A stretch of 8,437 bases of DNA from CAZJYI01 sp964550025. GTDB taxonomy: Bacteria; Verrucomicrobiota; Kiritimatiellia; UBA8416; CAYOBW01. The position numbers and the translations under genes were made by a program. The DNA lies in assembly GCA_964550025.1 (NCBI GenBank), contig CAZJYI010000297.1, forward strand, positions 1 to 8,437. Direction: 5' to 3'. Shown in pieces: positions 7,630 to 8,437 of the stretch. Position 1 is the first letter of the stretch, and each line of letters begins with the position of its first letter. The notes under the pieces are model-generated. The model saw only the letters and a list, made by a program, of their open reading frames with translations. It ran no database searches and was not told where the DNA came from.

Positions 7630-7649
7630 TGCAGCGAATCACCGCGCAT
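7626..7649 (-). CDS. possible leader mini-ORF (7 codons) coupled to the sigma gene
   Basis: ATG at 7649-7647 is preceded by a strong purine-rich Shine-Dalgarno run (AAGGGGGAGA, about 7663-7654) and opens a frame encoding MRGDSLQ, which ends with TGA at 7628-7626. That stop overlaps the GTG start of the sigma gene (GTGA). The only good ribosome binding site upstream of the sigma factor thus serves the mini-ORF, and sigma translation would depend on termination and restart. This is inferred from spacing alone; the peptide has no recognisable function and may matter only for the coupling. Confidence 0.35.
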   Translation of the reverse strand: MRGDSLQ

Positions 7650-7653
7650 GGAT

Positions 7654-7663
7654 TCTCCCCCTT
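7654..7663 (-). promoter_or_regulatory. Shine-Dalgarno run ahead of the leader mini-ORF
   Basis: The minus strand reads AAGGGGGAGA, placed 4 bases before the ATG at 7649. A TATAGA hexamer directly abuts it upstream (TGCTATAGA) but is too close to the ribosome binding site to act as its -10 element, so I do not call a promoter. Confidence 0.5.
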
Positions 7664-7675
7664 TCTATAGCATAT

Positions 7676-7720
7676 CAGCCGATCATGCCGCAGTATTAGC
7701 AATGAATCGAGAATCGGCTG
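7676..7720. repeat. 8-bp inverted repeat upstream of the sigma gene
   Basis: CAGCCGAT at 7676-7683 is matched by ATCGGCTG at 7713-7720 with a 29-base spacer. It lies just upstream of the leader ORF and could be an operator or part of a folded leader, but an 8-bp match in a region of this size may occur by chance. Confidence 0.3.
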
Positions 7721-8012
7721 TTGTGAGAGTCCCACCGGCGACTCAGTCGCTCCACGGTAACTCATGGAGCAGTCAGCCCAATTGAGGGCTCAACGATAGT
7801 GACTGAAAATCTGTGCCGGTGAAGCTCTCATTTACCCGCTTGGCTGGTTGATCAGTATACTTGCCTGACTCTCATCGGCGCCGAAAATCTCACGGCGCGG
7901 CTCCGACGCTCTGACCAAGTAGTACCGTTTCGTAATCCGCACGTTGACCCGCCGTAATGTGCGCTTCGTTGTATGGGAAAGAGCGCGGCAGTATCACCCG
8001 CGTACAACCCAC

Positions 8013-8016
8013 GGAG
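8013..8016 (+). promoter_or_regulatory. ribosome binding site of the broken arylsulfotransferase-like gene
   Basis: GGAG lies 6 bases before the ATG at 8023 and selects this start over the upstream in-frame ATG at 7957, because the signal peptide begins directly at 8023. The site is still intact although the gene behind it is broken, consistent with recent decay. Confidence 0.6.
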
Positions 8017-8022
8017 CAGCAC

Positions 8023-8437
8023 ATGAAACGTACGACACGCACCGGAATCCTCGCCGTCATTGGAATGGCGCTGGCAGCTTGCGCCTGCGCCTATGAAACC
8101 CTCCAGGGACCGACCGAGACGCGCTACTGGGACGAGTCGCGCGCATACAACGGCTACACGCTGTACGGGGCTCGGCGCACGTCCTACCTGGTCGACATGT
8201 AAGGGCGTGTCGTGCACACGTGGCCGGTCGGAACGAATCCGCGGCTGCTCGACAACGGCAACCTGCTCGACTAAAACGCGGAGTTGGACCAGATCGTGGT
8301 CAATTCTGTCCAGGGCGAGTTTTACGTGATCGATCACGGCGGCACGTTCATCGCCGGCGACCCGACCGGGAGCATCGCCCTCGCTGCCGGCCCGGCAGGC
8401 GATTTCCTCTATCGCTTCGGCGACCCTGCACGCTACG
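8023..8437 (+). pseudogene. arylsulfotransferase (ASST)-like secreted protein, broken by two stops and an internal deletion; 3' end outside window
   Basis: The frame starts MKRTTRTGILAVIGMALAAC, a signal peptide with a lipobox-like LAAC (residues 17-20). It continues with ETLQGPTETRYWDESRAYNG and YTLYGARRTSYLVDM, which match the N-terminus of ASST-like propeller proteins. TAA at 8200-8202 then stops it, yet the same frame goes on with GRVVHTWPVGTNPRLLDNGNLLD, hits a second TAA (8272-8274), and resumes with NAELDQIVVNSVQGEFYVID, HGGTF and GDFLYRFGDPARY to the window edge. In intact relatives, as I recall them, on the order of 100 or more residues lie between the LLDNG and ELDQIVVNS motifs, so an internal piece is missing at the second stop, probably in frame. 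ASST enzymes move sulfate between phenolic compounds; this subgroup is uncharacterised. The second stop may derive from a Tyr codon (TAC to TAA before NAELDQ). Frame and motifs are well preserved apart from these lesions, which suggests recent loss or assembly error. Confidence 0.75.

Larger units (their letters stand above)
7650..8022. other. divergent intergenic region between the sigma gene and the broken plus-strand gene
   Basis: No gene is supported here. The stretch should hold the promoters of both divergent units. On the plus strand a TTGACC (7944-7949) with a poor TTGTAT 19 bases on (7969-7974) is the best, still weak, sigma70-like pair for the gene at 8023. Three inverted repeats are visible: CAGCCGAT / ATCGGCTG (7676-7683, 7713-7720), GCTCCA / TGGAGC (7749-7754, 7765-7770) and AGCCC / GGGCT (7775-7779, 7786-7790). 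GAAAATCT also occurs twice (7805-7812, 7883-7890). None is strong enough to be named an operator. Confidence 0.5.

Noticed and set aside
8200..8274. TAA read as a sense codon (genetic code change) in the ASST-like gene
   Set aside because: Both lesions coincide with an apparent internal deletion, which decay or assembly error explains more simply. The intact genes here end in TGA or TAG, so they give no positive evidence for reassigning TAA.
7852..8337. 161-aa minus-strand open frame
   Set aside because: It lies antisense to the ASST-like frame, whose plus-strand translation shows clear family motifs, a signal peptide and a ribosome binding site. The minus-strand translation resembles nothing and looks low in structure.
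1..8437. CRISPR array, tRNA, rRNA or insertion-sequence ends
   Set aside because: I found no regularly spaced repeats, tRNA-like cloverleaf, rRNA sequence or transposase frame in any part of the window.

Overview
The window reads as a piece of a Planctomycetota/PVC-group genome (Planctomycetota, Verrucomicrobiota or Lentisphaerota-like), probably a metagenome scaffold because it contains a run of exactly 100 Ns. The assignment rests on the gene families: an ECF sigma factor of the Rhodopirellula/Verrucomicrobium type, a FecR protein with a large extra C-terminal domain, a secreted multidomain M60/enhancin-like protein with PA14-type and Ig-like domains, and a haem-binding domain of the hydrazine-synthase-alpha-like (HzsA-like) family. 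This is inference from family recognition; no 16S or other marker is present.

Layout. From about 7.65 kb down to position 1, everything is on the minus strand and forms one tightly packed cluster. In transcription order it holds a possible 7-codon leader ORF (7649-7626), an ECF sigma factor (7629-7072), a FecR-like membrane regulator (7075-5702, ATGA overlap with the sigma gene), a secreted 1153-aa M60-like protein (5600-2139, interrupted by the N run), a secreted propeller protein (2131-518) and the start of a c-type-haem ORF with a CxxCH motif (521 to beyond position 1, again an ATGA overlap). On the other side of a roughly 370-bp intergenic stretch, a plus-strand arylsulfotransferase-like (ASST) gene begins at 8023. 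It is broken by two in-frame TAA codons and an apparent internal deletion, and it runs off the right edge.

How the genes may work together. The sigma/FecR pair is a standard regulatory module: FecR holds or activates the sigma factor in response to an envelope signal. The three downstream products look like cell-surface or exported proteins. They combine a mucin/glycoprotein-directed peptidase fold, a glycosidase-like propeller and a haem domain, so the cluster could handle or sense an extracellular glycan or glycoprotein. The most striking detail is that the M60-like protein keeps the zinc ligands (H566, H570, E588) but has Lys instead of the catalytic Glu (HKVGH instead of HEVGH). This suggests a zinc-binding pseudoenzyme or a sequence error. 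The second is that the haem domain has no signal peptide and no propeller of its own, and starts exactly at the stop codon of a secreted propeller protein, as if a usual propeller-haem protein had been split into two coupled reading frames.
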